Assembly (NCBI RefSeq): GCF_047300855.1
Contig: NZ_CP170197.1
Span: 620,001 to 684,000, forward strand
Direction: 5' to 3'
Length of the DNA stretch: 64,000 nucleotides
Source: Sulfuriferula sp047300855
GTDB taxonomy: Bacteria > Pseudomonadota > Gammaproteobacteria > Burkholderiales > Sulfuriferulaceae
The stretch's first letter is position 1; each line of letters begins with the position of its first letter. Positions 16,369-28,294 of this stretch are shown here, piece after piece. The notes under the pieces are model-generated. The model was not told the DNA's origin and ran no database searches. It saw nothing but the letters and a program-made list of their open reading frames with translations. The position numbers and the translations under genes were made by a program.

Positions 16369-17352
16369 ATGCAAAGCAGTACCGCTGATTTATTGAAGCC
16401 CCGTATCATCGACGTAGAAACCGTTTCGCCGTTACGTGCCCGTGTCATCATGGAACCGTTCGAGCGCGGCTACGGACACACGTTGGGCAATGCCCTGCGC
16501 CGTATCCTGTTGTCGTCCATGCCCGGCGCTGCGCCGACTGAAGTTTCCATCAGCGGCGTATTGCATGAGTATTCGATTCTGGAAGGTGTGCAGGAAGACG
16601 TCGTTGACATATTGCTGAATCTGAAAGGCATCGCGCTCAAGTTAAATGATCGTAGTGAAGTGTTGCTCAAGCTGAAAAAATCCAGCGAAGGTGCGGTGAC
16701 GGCGGGCGACATTGAAGCTGGTCATGATGTGGAAATTCTCAACCCGGATCATGTCATTGCCCACCTGACCAAAGGCGGCAAACTGGACATGGAAATCAAG
16801 GTTGAGCAGGGGCGCGGTTACCAGCCGGTTTCCGTACGCCGCCAGCCAGAAGACACGCAAACTCTTGGCGCCATCCAGTTAGACGCTTCGTTCAGCCCGG
16901 TGCGTCGCGTTGCTTATGCTGTGGAAAGCGCTCGCGTCGAACAGCGTACCGATCTGGACAAGCTGGTGCTCGATGTGGAAACCAACGGTACCATCGAACC
17001 GGAAGAGGCAGTGCGTTATGCAGCCCGTATTCTGGTCGACCAGCTAGCGTTGTTTGCTGATCTGAAGGGGACACCAGTTGCTGCCGAGTTGCCAAAAGTT
17101 GCACAGGTTGATCCCATGCTGCTGCGCCCGGTGGACGATCTTGAGTTGACTGTGCGTTCTGCTAATTGTCTGAAAGCCGAGAATATTTATTATATCGGCG
17201 ATTTGATTCAGCGCAGTGAGACAGAGTTGCTCAAGACGCCAAATCTGGGTCGTAAATCGCTCAACGAAATTAAAGACGTGCTGGCCTCTAAGAGCCTCAG
17301 CCTGGGAATGAAGCTCGAGAACTGGCCACCCGCAGGTCTCGAGAAGCCGTAA
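16369..17352 (+). CDS. rpoA: RNA polymerase alpha subunit
   Basis: Alpha subunit of RNA polymerase: the N-terminal domain dimerises and assembles the core, and the C-terminal domain binds UP elements and activators. It is 327 residues. The N-domain has ERGYGHTLGNALRRILLSS. The C-domain (about residues 245-327) has the DNA-binding helix-hairpin-helix LKAENIYYIGDLIQRSE and LGRKSLNEIKDVL. GAGGGACACC lies before the ATG. It is 21 bases before rplQ. Confidence 0.98.
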   Translation: MQSSTADLLKPRIIDVETVSPLRARVIMEPFERGYGHTLGNALRRILLSSMPGAAPTEVSISGVLHEYSILEGVQEDVVDILLNLKGIALKLNDRSEVLLKLKKSSEGAVTAGDIEAGHDVEILNPDHVIAHLTKGGKLDMEIKVEQGRGYQPVSVRRQPEDTQTLGAIQLDASFSPVRRVAYAVESARVEQRTDLDKLVLDVETNGTIEPEEAVRYAARILVDQLALFADLKGTPVAAELPKVAQVDPMLLRPVDDLELTVRSANCLKAENIYYIGDLIQRSETELLKTPNLGRKSLNEIKDVLASKSLSLGMKLENWPPAGLEKP

Positions 17353-17373
17353 TTAAGCAGAAGGAATATAACG

Positions 17374-17763
17374 ATGCGTCACCGTCTCGCCAATCGCAAA
17401 CTGAATCGCACCAGCAGCCACCGCGCTGCACTGCTGCGCAACCTGACCAATGCTTTGCTGCGTCATGAGGTTATTAAAACCACGTTACCCAAGGCCAAGG
17501 AATTGCGTCGTGTTGCTGAGCCCATGATTACTTTGGGTAAAAAGCCGTCACTGGCTAATCGTCGCCTCGCTTTCGACCGCTTGCGTGATCGTGAGATGGT
17601 CGTCAAGCTGTTCGATGAACTTGGCCCGCGTTTTTCTGCCCGTAACGGCGGCTATTTGCGCATTCTTAAATACGGTTTCCGTGATGGTGACAACGCACCC
17701 ATGGCATTGATCGAGATGGTAGATCGTGCCGAGGATGCGGGCGTAGTCGAAGCAGCAGAATAA
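17374..17763 (+). CDS. rplQ: 50S ribosomal protein L17
   Basis: 50S protein near the tunnel exit. It is 129 residues, MRHRLANRKLNRTSSHRAAL, with RNLTNALLRHEVIKTT and the C-terminal RNGGYLRILKYGFRDGDNAPMALIE split by normal linkers. It is the last gene of the translation super-cluster and is followed at once by an intrinsic terminator. Confidence 0.98.
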   Translation: MRHRLANRKLNRTSSHRAALLRNLTNALLRHEVIKTTLPKAKELRRVAEPMITLGKKPSLANRRLAFDRLRDREMVVKLFDELGPRFSARNGGYLRILKYGFRDGDNAPMALIEMVDRAEDAGVVEAAE

Positions 17764-17778
17764 GTTTGAAATGCGTAC

Positions 17779-17806
17779 AAAAAAGCCGGGCTTGCCCGGC
17801 TTTTTT
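17779..17806 (+). terminator. Intrinsic terminator of the ribosomal protein super-cluster
   Basis: AAAAAAGCCGGG and CCCGGCTTTTTT form a perfect stem around CTTG, ending in a run of T residues 16 bases after the rplQ stop. It is the strongest terminator in the first 18 kb and marks the end of the alpha operon. Confidence 0.93.
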
Positions 17807-17846
17807 GTTTTCCGCATAGTGTCGGCTTAATCCCTGTGCGAGGTTT

Positions 17847-18584
17847 GTGATGATCGTATTGTTCAGTGATTTCGGCGCGATTGATCCTTATGTAGGGCAG
17901 GTGAAGGCGCGCCTGTCAGTTGAAGCGCCAGGCCAGCTGGTGGTGGATTTGCTGCATCACTCGCCGGACTTCAATGCCCATGCTGGCGCGCACCTGCTGG
18001 CAGCTTTCGCAGTGGGATTTCCGCCGGGCAGCGTATTTCTGGCAGTGGTGGATCCCGGAGTAGGCACCGCACGCGCTGGCGCAGTCGTTACTGCGGGCGG
18101 CCACTGGTATGTAGGCCCGGACAATGGTCTGCTGTCAGTCGTTGCAGGGCGCGATGCACAAGCCAAAATATGGAAAATAGAGTGGCAGCCGGAATCACTA
18201 TCCAGCACCTTTCATGGACGCGACCTGTTTGCTGTGATAGCAGCAGAAATTGCGCGCGGGGAATTTCCGGCACACAAGTTATCCCCTGCCAAAACACTAC
18301 AAGTGGAGTTCGATATTGGCGATCTGGCACGGATCATTTATATCGACCACTATGGCAATGCGTTTACCGGCATCCGTGCAACAGGTATCTCGCCCCACAG
18401 TCGGGTGAGTGTGCGTGGCATGGAATTGATCCACGGAGAGACTTTCGGAAGGCTCGGCAGAGGCCAAGGGTTCTGGTTCAGTAACAGCGTGGGTTTGCTT
18501 GAACTGGCGGTCAATCGCGGAAGTGCGGCATCAGATTTTAACTTGCAGGTGGGGGATGAGGTGACTGTACTCAAGCCAAACTAG
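17847..18584 (+). CDS. SAM hydroxide adenosyltransferase (DUF62 / chlorinase-fluorinase family)
   Basis: Member of the COG1912 family, which mostly hydrolyses S-adenosylmethionine to adenosine and methionine; a minority are halogenases. It is 245 residues. The N-terminal LFSDFGAIDPYVG, VVDPGVGT, VGPDNGLL and FHGRDLF motifs build the SAM site, and IYIDHYGNAFT is in the C-terminal barrel. It lacks the large insertion typical of fluorinase, as far as can be seen, so hydrolysis is the better guess. Start at 17847 or 17850 (consecutive ATG). Its TAG stop shares the palindrome CTAG with the stop of the convergent gene. Confidence 0.85.
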   Translation: MMIVLFSDFGAIDPYVGQVKARLSVEAPGQLVVDLLHHSPDFNAHAGAHLLAAFAVGFPPGSVFLAVVDPGVGTARAGAVVTAGGHWYVGPDNGLLSVVAGRDAQAKIWKIEWQPESLSSTFHGRDLFAVIAAEIARGEFPAHKLSPAKTLQVEFDIGDLARIIYIDHYGNAFTGIRATGISPHSRVSVRGMELIHGETFGRLGRGQGFWFSNSVGLLELAVNRGSAASDFNLQVGDEVTVLKPN

Positions 18585-19858
18585 CCTATCAGTATGACGC
18601 GGTAATCATTCACATTGGTCAGCGTGGGTCCGGTCACCAGCAAGTCGTTCAAGGCGAAAAAGCAAGTGTAGCTATCGTGGCTCTGCAGTAGCTTTTCGGG
18701 ATTGAGCCCAAGGGCTTGCGCGCGTGACAGTGTATCCGGACCGATCAGTGCGCCGGCATTGTTTTCGGTTCCGTCGATACCATCGGAGTCAGCAGCCAGT
18801 GCGTAGACGCTATCCATGCCTCGCAATTCGATCGCCAACGCCAGCAGGTATTCGGCGTTACGTCCCCCGCGTCCACTGCCATCAGTCGCGACCGTGGTCT
18901 CACCGCCGGATAATAATGCGAGTGGGCGCGCGGTGTTGTCGGCCAATATTTGGCGCAGCAGATTCGCGTGTGCCTGAGCAACTTGCTGCGAGGATTGCGT
19001 TTCCGCCTCGCTGACAATAATCACTTTGACCCCTTGTGCCTGAAAATAATTAGCTGCTGCGCGGAGCATCTGGCTGGCGTTGCCGATGACGTGGTTGACT
19101 GTTCGTAGCAAACAGCTATCCCCAGGCTTGGGGGTATCCGCATACTCGCCCGCGGCGCCGCGCTCGAGATATGTCAGGATGGCGGCATCGGCTTCGATAC
19201 GGAAACGATCAAGTATGGCGAGTGCGTCGGCAAACGTACTGGGATCAGCACAGCACGGGCCGGATGCGATGTGTGTAGGGTCATCACCAACAACGTCGGA
19301 CAGGATCAGCGCGTGTACTCGCGCAGCCCCGGCAGCACGTGCCAATTGACCGCCAGCAAGCTGGGTGAGATGTTTGCGAACCGTATTGATATCCTGGATG
19401 GTCGCACCGGAATTGACCAGTGCGCGAGTAACCCCACGCAAAGCTTTCAGGCTGACTCCGGCAACCGGCAAGGCCATCAGGCTGGAGCCGCCGCCGGATA
19501 TCAAGGCGAGCAATAAATCGTCAGCGGCAAGAGAGGCGGCCTGAGCCAGCATGCGCTGTGCAGCCTCGGCGCCCCGCCCATCGGGGAGTGGATGACTGGC
19601 CTCAATGACTTCAATGCGCCGGGTGGACAGGCTGTGTTGATAACGTGTGACAACCAATCCCTGTAATGGCTCACTGTCAGGCCAGTGTGCTTCCACCGCG
19701 AACGCCATACTGGCGGCAGCCTTGCCTCCCCCCAGTACCAGCGTGCGTCCCTCCGGGGGAATGGGTAAAAAAGGCGGCACCAGCCGTTGCGGATCAGCCC
19801 CTGCCAGCGCGGCATGAAACGAGGCAATCAGTAATTCGCGTGCGTGATGTGGCTGCAT
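18581..19858 (-). CDS. Glycerate 2-kinase (GckA/TtuD, MOFRL family)
   Basis: Phosphorylates D-glycerate, most likely to 2-phosphoglycerate, feeding lower glycolysis or photorespiration-like salvage. It is 425 residues, with an N-terminal Rossmann-like domain (LVLGGGKAAASMA, ALISGGGSSLMALP) and a C-terminal MOFRL domain (ALLSGGETTVATDGSGRGGRNAEY). The start lies one base after the uvrA stop on the same strand, so the two are likely cotranscribed, although the functions are unrelated. TtuD-type names (hydroxypyruvate reductase) have been used for the same family in older annotation. Confidence 0.88.
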   Translation of the reverse strand: MQPHHARELLIASFHAALAGADPQRLVPPFLPIPPEGRTLVLGGGKAAASMAFAVEAHWPDSEPLQGLVVTRYQHSLSTRRIEVIEASHPLPDGRGAEAAQRMLAQAASLAADDLLLALISGGGSSLMALPVAGVSLKALRGVTRALVNSGATIQDINTVRKHLTQLAGGQLARAAGAARVHALILSDVVGDDPTHIASGPCCADPSTFADALAILDRFRIEADAAILTYLERGAAGEYADTPKPGDSCLLRTVNHVIGNASQMLRAAANYFQAQGVKVIIVSEAETQSSQQVAQAHANLLRQILADNTARPLALLSGGETTVATDGSGRGGRNAEYLLALAIELRGMDSVYALAADSDGIDGTENNAGALIGPDTLSRAQALGLNPEKLLQSHDSYTCFFALNDLLVTGPTLTNVNDYRVILIG

Positions 19859-19859
19859 T

Positions 19860-22676
<2,817 letters not shown>

Positions 22677-22753
22677 CGGGTTGCATATTCCTGAGTGAAT
22701 GGAACCAGCGGGACGCGGGCCGCTCAAAAAGAGCTGGCATCCCGTGGTTAAAT

Positions 22754-22780
22754 GCCTTTTCCGCATTAATCGGAAAAGGC
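22754..22780. promoter_or_regulatory. 10-bp inverted repeat between uvrA and the MFS gene
   Basis: GCCTTTTCCG at 22754-22763 and CGGAAAAGGC at 22771-22780 are perfect arms around CATTAAT. They sit in the 134-base divergent region, 30 bases before the MFS start. It does not match a LexA box (CTGT-N8-ACAG). It is either an operator for an unknown regulator or an mRNA hairpin in the uvrA leader. Confidence 0.4.
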
Positions 22781-22810
22781 TAACCTGTTAATATACCGAC
22801 TTTTGAGAGT

Positions 22811-24202
22811 GTGCCCAAATCCATGCTGCCATCTGAAAAAATGACCCCCGCCGAGTTGCGCTCAAGTATTGGCCTTGCCAGTATCTTTGGACTGCGTATG
22901 TTGGGAATGTTCCTGATCTTGCCGGTATTCGCGCTGTATGCCGAGCACCTGCCGGGCGGTGCCAATCACACCATGATCGGCCTGGCATTGGGAGCGTATG
23001 GACTGACCCAGGCGCTGCTGCAATTGCCGTTTGGCATTGCCTCGGATAAATTCGGACGCAAGCGTGTGATCTACTTCGGGCTGATCCTGTTTGCCATTGG
23101 CAGCTTTGTCGCCGCAAATGCAACAACGATCGAGACCATTATTCTGGGTCGCGTGATTCAGGGTGCCGGAGCGATTTCTGCCGCGGTTACAGCGCTGCTG
23201 GCCGACCTGACGCGTGAAGAGCATCGTACCAAGGCAATGGCCATGATCGGCGGCACGATAGGGGTGACTTTTGCGGCCTCGCTGGTAATGGGACCAGCGT
23301 TGTATCAGTTTATCGGGATGTCGGGAATTTTTGCGATGACAGGCGTCCTCTCCATTGCAGCCTTGGCAGTGGTCAAATGGGGTGTCCCTGATCCACTGGT
23401 CAGCCACTTTCATGCGGATGCCGAGACCAACCCGGCAAGGCTGGGCGACGTGTTGAAGGATATCCAGCTATTGCGCCTCAATTTCGGCATTTTTTCTTTG
23501 CATGCCGCGCAGATGGGAATGTTTGTGGTGCTGCCCTTTGCGCTGCGCAACACCAGTAATCTGGATATCAACCACCAGTGGGAGATATACCTGCCAGTAG
23601 TGCTGGTGTCGTTCGCGCTGATGATACCGGCCATTATTTATGGCGAGACGCGCGGCAAGCTGAAACAGGTATTCGTTGCGGCGATAGCGACCATGCTGGC
23701 TGCTCAATTGGGGATGGCGGCCAGCATGCATCATTTCTGGGGTATCGTTGCCGCGCTCATATTGTATTTTGTTGCGTTCAACGTACTCGAAGCCTCACTA
23801 CCGTCATTGATCTCCAAACTTGCGCCGACCACAGCCAAGGGTACGGCGATGGGGGTGTATAATACGTCCCAGTCTTTAGGATTGTTTTTCGGTGGCGCCA
23901 TGGGCGGCTGGCTGTCGCAGCACTACGGGTTTTCCGCGGTGTTCATGTTCAGTTCCGGGCTGATGCTGGCATGGCTGGTGGCGGCGGCAGGAATGCGCAC
24001 CCCGCCCGCAGTGAAAACCCGCATGTTCCATGTCGGGCCCATGGATAGTGATCGGGCCGGACAGCTTACCCGCCGCTTGGGCACATTGGCAGGTGTGATG
24101 GAAGCCGCGGTGATTGCCGAAGAGGGTGTGGCCATACTGAAAGTCGCGCTGCACGGTTGGGATGAACAGGGCGCGCTTAATTTGATAGGGGAGACAACAT
24201 AA
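22811..24202 (+). CDS. MFS transporter with C-terminal YAM-like domain (YajR type)
   Basis: Inner-membrane major facilitator protein, 463 residues with 12 hydrophobic helices. The A-motif is visible as GIASDKFGRKRVIY between helices 2 and 3. After helix 12 a soluble stretch of about 65 residues (RRLGTLAGVMEAAVIAEEG to the end) resembles the ferredoxin-like YAM domain of E. coli YajR. The substrate is unknown; it is probably an exporter. Start GTG at 22811, or ATG at 22823. The stop overlaps the ssb ATG (TAATG). uvrA-MFS-ssb is a recurring order in betaproteobacteria (recall). Confidence 0.85.
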   Translation: MPKSMLPSEKMTPAELRSSIGLASIFGLRMLGMFLILPVFALYAEHLPGGANHTMIGLALGAYGLTQALLQLPFGIASDKFGRKRVIYFGLILFAIGSFVAANATTIETIILGRVIQGAGAISAAVTALLADLTREEHRTKAMAMIGGTIGVTFAASLVMGPALYQFIGMSGIFAMTGVLSIAALAVVKWGVPDPLVSHFHADAETNPARLGDVLKDIQLLRLNFGIFSLHAAQMGMFVVLPFALRNTSNLDINHQWEIYLPVVLVSFALMIPAIIYGETRGKLKQVFVAAIATMLAAQLGMAASMHHFWGIVAALILYFVAFNVLEASLPSLISKLAPTTAKGTAMGVYNTSQSLGLFFGGAMGGWLSQHYGFSAVFMFSSGLMLAWLVAAAGMRTPPAVKTRMFHVGPMDSDRAGQLTRRLGTLAGVMEAAVIAEEGVAILKVALHGWDEQGALNLIGETT

Positions 24203-24669
24203 TGGCATCGGTCAATAAGGTAATTCTGGTAGGCAATCTGGGCAAGGACCCGGAGGTGCGCTATGCGCCGAGCGGCGACGCCATCGCCAACGTAACCCTG
24301 GCGACGACTGAAAACTGGAAAGACAAAAACGGTGAGAAGCAGGAAAAAACCGAATGGCATCGCGTTTCGTTTTTCGGAAAAACCGCCGAAGTGGTGGGCC
24401 AATATCTGAAAAAAGGCAGCCAGGTGTATGTGGAAGGCCGCATCCAGACCCGCAAGTGGACCGATAAGGAAGGCCAGGAACGCTACACCACCGAGATTGT
24501 GGCCGACAAAATGCAGATGTTGGGTGGCCGCAGCGGCTCAGCCAGCATGGATAACGATAGCGGCGAGAGTCGTCGCCCCGCTGCTGCACGTCCAGCCCCT
24601 GCATCGAATGGCCCGGCCAAATCCAGCGGCTCCAGCTTTGACGATATGGAAGACGATATTCCGTTCTGA
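24202..24669 (+). CDS. ssb: Single-stranded DNA-binding protein
   Basis: Homotetrameric protector of single-stranded DNA in replication, recombination and repair. It is 155 residues. The N-terminal OB fold starts MASVNKVILVGNLGKDPEVRY and includes WHRVSFFGKTAEVVGQYLKKG. A Pro, Ala and Ser-rich linker leads to the acidic tip DDMEDDIPF that recruits partner proteins. The start overlaps the MFS stop by one base and the stop overlaps the next gene by one base. Confidence 0.97.
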   Translation: MASVNKVILVGNLGKDPEVRYAPSGDAIANVTLATTENWKDKNGEKQEKTEWHRVSFFGKTAEVVGQYLKKGSQVYVEGRIQTRKWTDKEGQERYTTEIVADKMQMLGGRSGSASMDNDSGESRRPAAARPAPASNGPAKSSGSSFDDMEDDIPF

Positions 24670-26240
24670 TGGCAGCCGCAGCCCAGGTTAAATTTGTCGA
24701 GCCGGGCGCAACAGAAAGTCTCTATACCCGTTTTCTCGATACCCTGACCCGGTTTGGCCGAGAGCGTCAGGCGCTGGAGGACATTCGTCAGCCACGCTAC
24801 AGCTATGGAGATCTGCTCAAGCTCACGCTGGCGCTGGGACGGCTGGTGAGTAAAATCACCGCGCCGGAAGAACATGTCGGCGTGTTGATGCCCAACCTCG
24901 CCAGCACGGTTGGGCTGGTGCTGGGTATGAATGCCTTCCGGCGTATACCGGCGATGCTCAACTACACCTCAGGTGTACAAAATCTGCTCGATGCGTGCGT
25001 CGCTGCGCAGGTGAAAACCGTCATCACTTCGCGACAATTTCTCAAAACTGCCGAGCTCGAACAACAGGCTGCCGTTCTGGGCGAACAGGTGCGCCTCGTG
25101 TATCTGGAAGATATGCGTGCCGGATTCGGCTGGCTGGATAAGGCGTGGCTGATGGGCTATGCGATGCTGTTTCCGGCGCGCGCTGCCAAACCAGGGAATG
25201 CGGATAGTCAGGCGGTAGTGCTATTTACCTCGGGGTCGGAAGGCAAACCCAAAGGCGTGGTGCTGTCCAATCGGGCGCTGCTCGCCAATGTGGATCAAAT
25301 CTGCGCAGCCATCAATTTTTCTGCAGACGAAAAATTCTTCAATGCATTGCCCATATTTCATTCTTTTGGTTTGACAGCAGGCGTGCTGCTGCCTTTGCTG
25401 ACAGGCGTGTCCAACAGGCTCTACACCACGCCACTGCATTACAAACAGATCCCGGAGATGATTCGCGAGAGTGGGTCGACGGTGTTGTTTGGCACCAGTA
25501 CGTTTTTTGGTAATTACGCGAAATACGCCTCAGTTGAGGATTTCCGCAGCCTGCGTATCGTAGTGGCGGGTGCGGAAAAACTGGCCGAGTCGGTGCGCGA
25601 GGCCTGGCGCAGCAAATTTGGCATTGAGCTGATAGAAGGTTACGGTGCGACTGAAACCGCGCCGGTGCTGGCCGTGAATCCTTTGGCGGATAATCATCCC
25701 GGCAGTGTGGGACATTTGTTACCAGGCGTTGAGGCACGCGTGGTGCCGATTCCCGGCATCCATCGTGGCGGTGTGTTGCATGTGCGTGGGCCGAATCAGA
25801 TGCTGGGCTACTACCGGGTCGAGCACCCCGGCGTGCTGGAGCCGCCGGCGTCAGAAGTCGGGTCGGGCTGGTACAATACCGGCGACGTCGTCGACATTGA
25901 CCACGACGGTTTTGTCCATATTGTTGGCCGCATCAAACGTTTTGCCAAAGTGGCTGGCGAGATGATCTCGCTGGAAACGGTCGAGGCTATTGCCGGCCAG
26001 GCGGAACCGGATTTTCAACATGGTGCGGCAACGGTGCAGGACGAACAGCGCGGCGAAGCGATCGTGTTGTTTACCACGGCGCCGGGATTGTCGCGCGAGC
26101 GCCTACTGGAAGCGGCGAGAAGCATGGGAATGCCGGAAATTGCGGTGCCGCGCCGATTCGAATATCTGGAAAGCTTGCCGGTGCTGGGCACCGGCAAGGT
26201 GGATTATGTGTCGCTACAGGTTTTGGCCAGAGGTATATAA
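24669..26240 (+). CDS. AMP-dependent acyl-CoA/acyl-ACP synthetase (Aas C-domain-like)
   Basis: Adenylate-forming enzyme, 523 residues. The P-loop-like motif FTSGSEGKPKGVVLSNRA, the A5 motif GYGATETAP and the A7-A8 region YNTGDVVDIDHDGFVHIVGRIKRFAKVAGEMIS are present, as is the catalytic lysine region GTGKVDY near the C-terminus. The sequence resembles the acyl-ACP synthetase half of E. coli Aas, and lacks the acyltransferase half. It probably activates free fatty acids for lipid repair. The ATG overlaps the ssb stop (TGATG). Confidence 0.82.
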   Translation: MAAAAQVKFVEPGATESLYTRFLDTLTRFGRERQALEDIRQPRYSYGDLLKLTLALGRLVSKITAPEEHVGVLMPNLASTVGLVLGMNAFRRIPAMLNYTSGVQNLLDACVAAQVKTVITSRQFLKTAELEQQAAVLGEQVRLVYLEDMRAGFGWLDKAWLMGYAMLFPARAAKPGNADSQAVVLFTSGSEGKPKGVVLSNRALLANVDQICAAINFSADEKFFNALPIFHSFGLTAGVLLPLLTGVSNRLYTTPLHYKQIPEMIRESGSTVLFGTSTFFGNYAKYASVEDFRSLRIVVAGAEKLAESVREAWRSKFGIELIEGYGATETAPVLAVNPLADNHPGSVGHLLPGVEARVVPIPGIHRGGVLHVRGPNQMLGYYRVEHPGVLEPPASEVGSGWYNTGDVVDIDHDGFVHIVGRIKRFAKVAGEMISLETVEAIAGQAEPDFQHGAATVQDEQRGEAIVLFTTAPGLSRERLLEAARSMGMPEIAVPRRFEYLESLPVLGTGKVDYVSLQVLARGI

Positions 26241-26305
26241 GCGGCCTTGTGTAGTTAATCATCCGGTTTGAATAATAATAAAAAAATGCAAGAAAAGGGG
26301 GAAGC

Positions 26306-28291
26306 ATGCAATCAGTATTCCTGCGTCTGCTCACAGGGCTCGCGCTGGCAGGGAGTAGCCCAGTGTGGGCCGATACGGAACAACTACCCACCGAGGCGGA
26401 TTACCTTACCGATCTGCCGGTCGTGCTGTCCGCTTCGCGGCTGCTGCAGCCCCAGCAGGAAGCACCGGCCGCAGTAACCGTGATTGACCAGGAAATGATC
26501 CGTGCCTCGGGTTTTCGCGAGATTCCCGATTTGCTCCGGTTGGTGCCGGGTTTTAGCGTATCCAACTATGCCGGCAACATCCCGGTGGTGACCTATCATG
26601 GCATGAGCGATGCCTACTCGCGGCGCATGCAGGTGCTGGTGGATGGGCGCTCCATCTACAACGTCGGTTTTGGCCAGGTGAATTGGCGCGATCTGCCGCT
26701 GGCGATCGAGGACATCGAACGGATCGAGGTGGTGCGCGGCCCCAACGCATCGACCTACGGCCCCAATGCTTTTTTGGCAGTCATCAATATCATTACCAAG
26801 CATCCTTCTCAAACCCAGGGTAATACTGCTTCTTTAACGATGGGTGACAAAAGCGTGCGTGACGGCATGTATCGTTACGGCGGCCAGCGCGGTGCTCTCG
26901 ATTACCGTATTACCGTGGCGCAGAAGCAGGATGAACGCTATAACACCCTCCCAGATCTGTCGCGTGACCGGCTTGTCAACGTGCGTGCGGATTATCGCTT
27001 GAATACCTCGGATGAGCTCAGTACCGAAGCGGGATATAGCGAGGGTAAATGGCAGAAGGGGTTCCCAAACGATTTCTCGTATCCCGCACATGATCAGTAT
27101 TCGGTGAGCGATTTCGTGCAGATGAAATTCCGTCGCGCGCCGGATGCCAACAGCGAATGGTCGCTACAGTTCAATCATTCTCACAACCGGGTACGCGAGG
27201 AGTGGAATGTATTCCTTGGGCCGCCAGATCTCCCTTTTTTGCCTCCGCCCTTGCCACCTACACTCAATTATCCTGTCAATCTCAACTATGAAGCTTATCG
27301 CGACAGCCTCGAGTTTCAGATGATTACCAACCCACGCCAGAATGTCCGTTTGGTGTGGGGTGCGGAGGTGCGGCGCGACCAGGTTACTTCGGCTAGCTAT
27401 TTAGGCACCAATCAAGCCTTGGGCGGAAATTTGTATCGTTTATTCCTCAATGGCGAGTGGCGTGCCACGTCACACTGGCTGGTACAGCCTGGTGCCATGC
27501 TGGAGAAGCATTATTACGGTAACACCACTCTTTCTCCGCGACTGGCCGTGAACTATCTGATCAATCCAGATCACGCCCTTCGCGCCAGTATCAGTCGGGG
27601 TTACCGCTCGCCCACGCCGATCGAGGAAGGTGCCAATTTTCGCTATACATACAATGGGCTTCTGCTCAATCAGGTTGCGCTGAACAGCGGGGGGTTGAAT
27701 TCAGAGGAGGTGTTGTCGCGCGAAATGGGTTATGTGGGCGATTTTCACAAACTTCGGCTGACAGTCGATGCGCGGGTATTCCACGATAGCTACAGCAAGT
27801 TGATAGGCCAGATCAAACAGTTTTATGCGCCGGGTACCGAGATTCTTGATCCTTACAATGGCTACACCAGTACCCGTAACCTGTACGGCGCCACCCTCAC
27901 CGGTGCGGAGTTCCAGCTGCGTTGGCGTCCACTGGAAGGCAGTCTGATTGTGCTCAACCAAGCCTGGACCAGGGCACGTTCTGCTAATGGAGATACGCGC
28001 TATTCCGTGCCACGCCATCAGACCAGTCTGTTGATCAGCCAGGAATTCCTTGGTGGATATCAAGCCAGCATGGGCTATTACCAGGAAGCGGCAATGACCT
28101 GGCTGGGCGAGGGTGACCCGGTGCATCGTTACGAACGGGTGGACGCGCGTCTCGCCAAGCGTTGGCGCGATGGCGCACACGAGGCCGAGCTGGCGCTGGT
28201 GGGGCAAAGCCTGAATGGACCTTACAGTGAATTCAGGCCGGAAATGCGCTTCGAACGACGTGCTTTTGTGACGTTGACACTGGGCTGGTAG
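26306..28291 (+). CDS. TonB-dependent outer-membrane receptor
   Basis: Outer-membrane active transporter or signal receptor, 661 residues. It has a signal peptide of about 22 residues (cleavage near PVWA/D), a plug domain at about residues 45-165 (VTVIDQEMIRASGFREIPDLL, VLVDGRSIYN, IERIEVVRGPNASTYGPNAFLAVINIIT) and a beta-barrel ending in the aromatic TLGW. No N-terminal FecA-type signalling domain is seen. A ribosome binding site AAGGGGGAAGC is strong. The gene starts a likely four-gene module with regulators. The ligand is unknown; gene context shows no siderophore, heme or cobalamin genes. Confidence 0.88.
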   Translation: MQSVFLRLLTGLALAGSSPVWADTEQLPTEADYLTDLPVVLSASRLLQPQQEAPAAVTVIDQEMIRASGFREIPDLLRLVPGFSVSNYAGNIPVVTYHGMSDAYSRRMQVLVDGRSIYNVGFGQVNWRDLPLAIEDIERIEVVRGPNASTYGPNAFLAVINIITKHPSQTQGNTASLTMGDKSVRDGMYRYGGQRGALDYRITVAQKQDERYNTLPDLSRDRLVNVRADYRLNTSDELSTEAGYSEGKWQKGFPNDFSYPAHDQYSVSDFVQMKFRRAPDANSEWSLQFNHSHNRVREEWNVFLGPPDLPFLPPPLPPTLNYPVNLNYEAYRDSLEFQMITNPRQNVRLVWGAEVRRDQVTSASYLGTNQALGGNLYRLFLNGEWRATSHWLVQPGAMLEKHYYGNTTLSPRLAVNYLINPDHALRASISRGYRSPTPIEEGANFRYTYNGLLLNQVALNSGGLNSEEVLSREMGYVGDFHKLRLTVDARVFHDSYSKLIGQIKQFYAPGTEILDPYNGYTSTRNLYGATLTGAEFQLRWRPLEGSLIVLNQAWTRARSANGDTRYSVPRHQTSLLISQEFLGGYQASMGYYQEAAMTWLGEGDPVHRYERVDARLAKRWRDGAHEAELALVGQSLNGPYSEFRPEMRFERRAFVTLTLGW

Positions 28292-28294
28292 CCG

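Noticed and set aside
22781..22800. LexA box for uvrA
   Set aside because: Only a CTGT half is present; the ACAG half is missing at the required distance.
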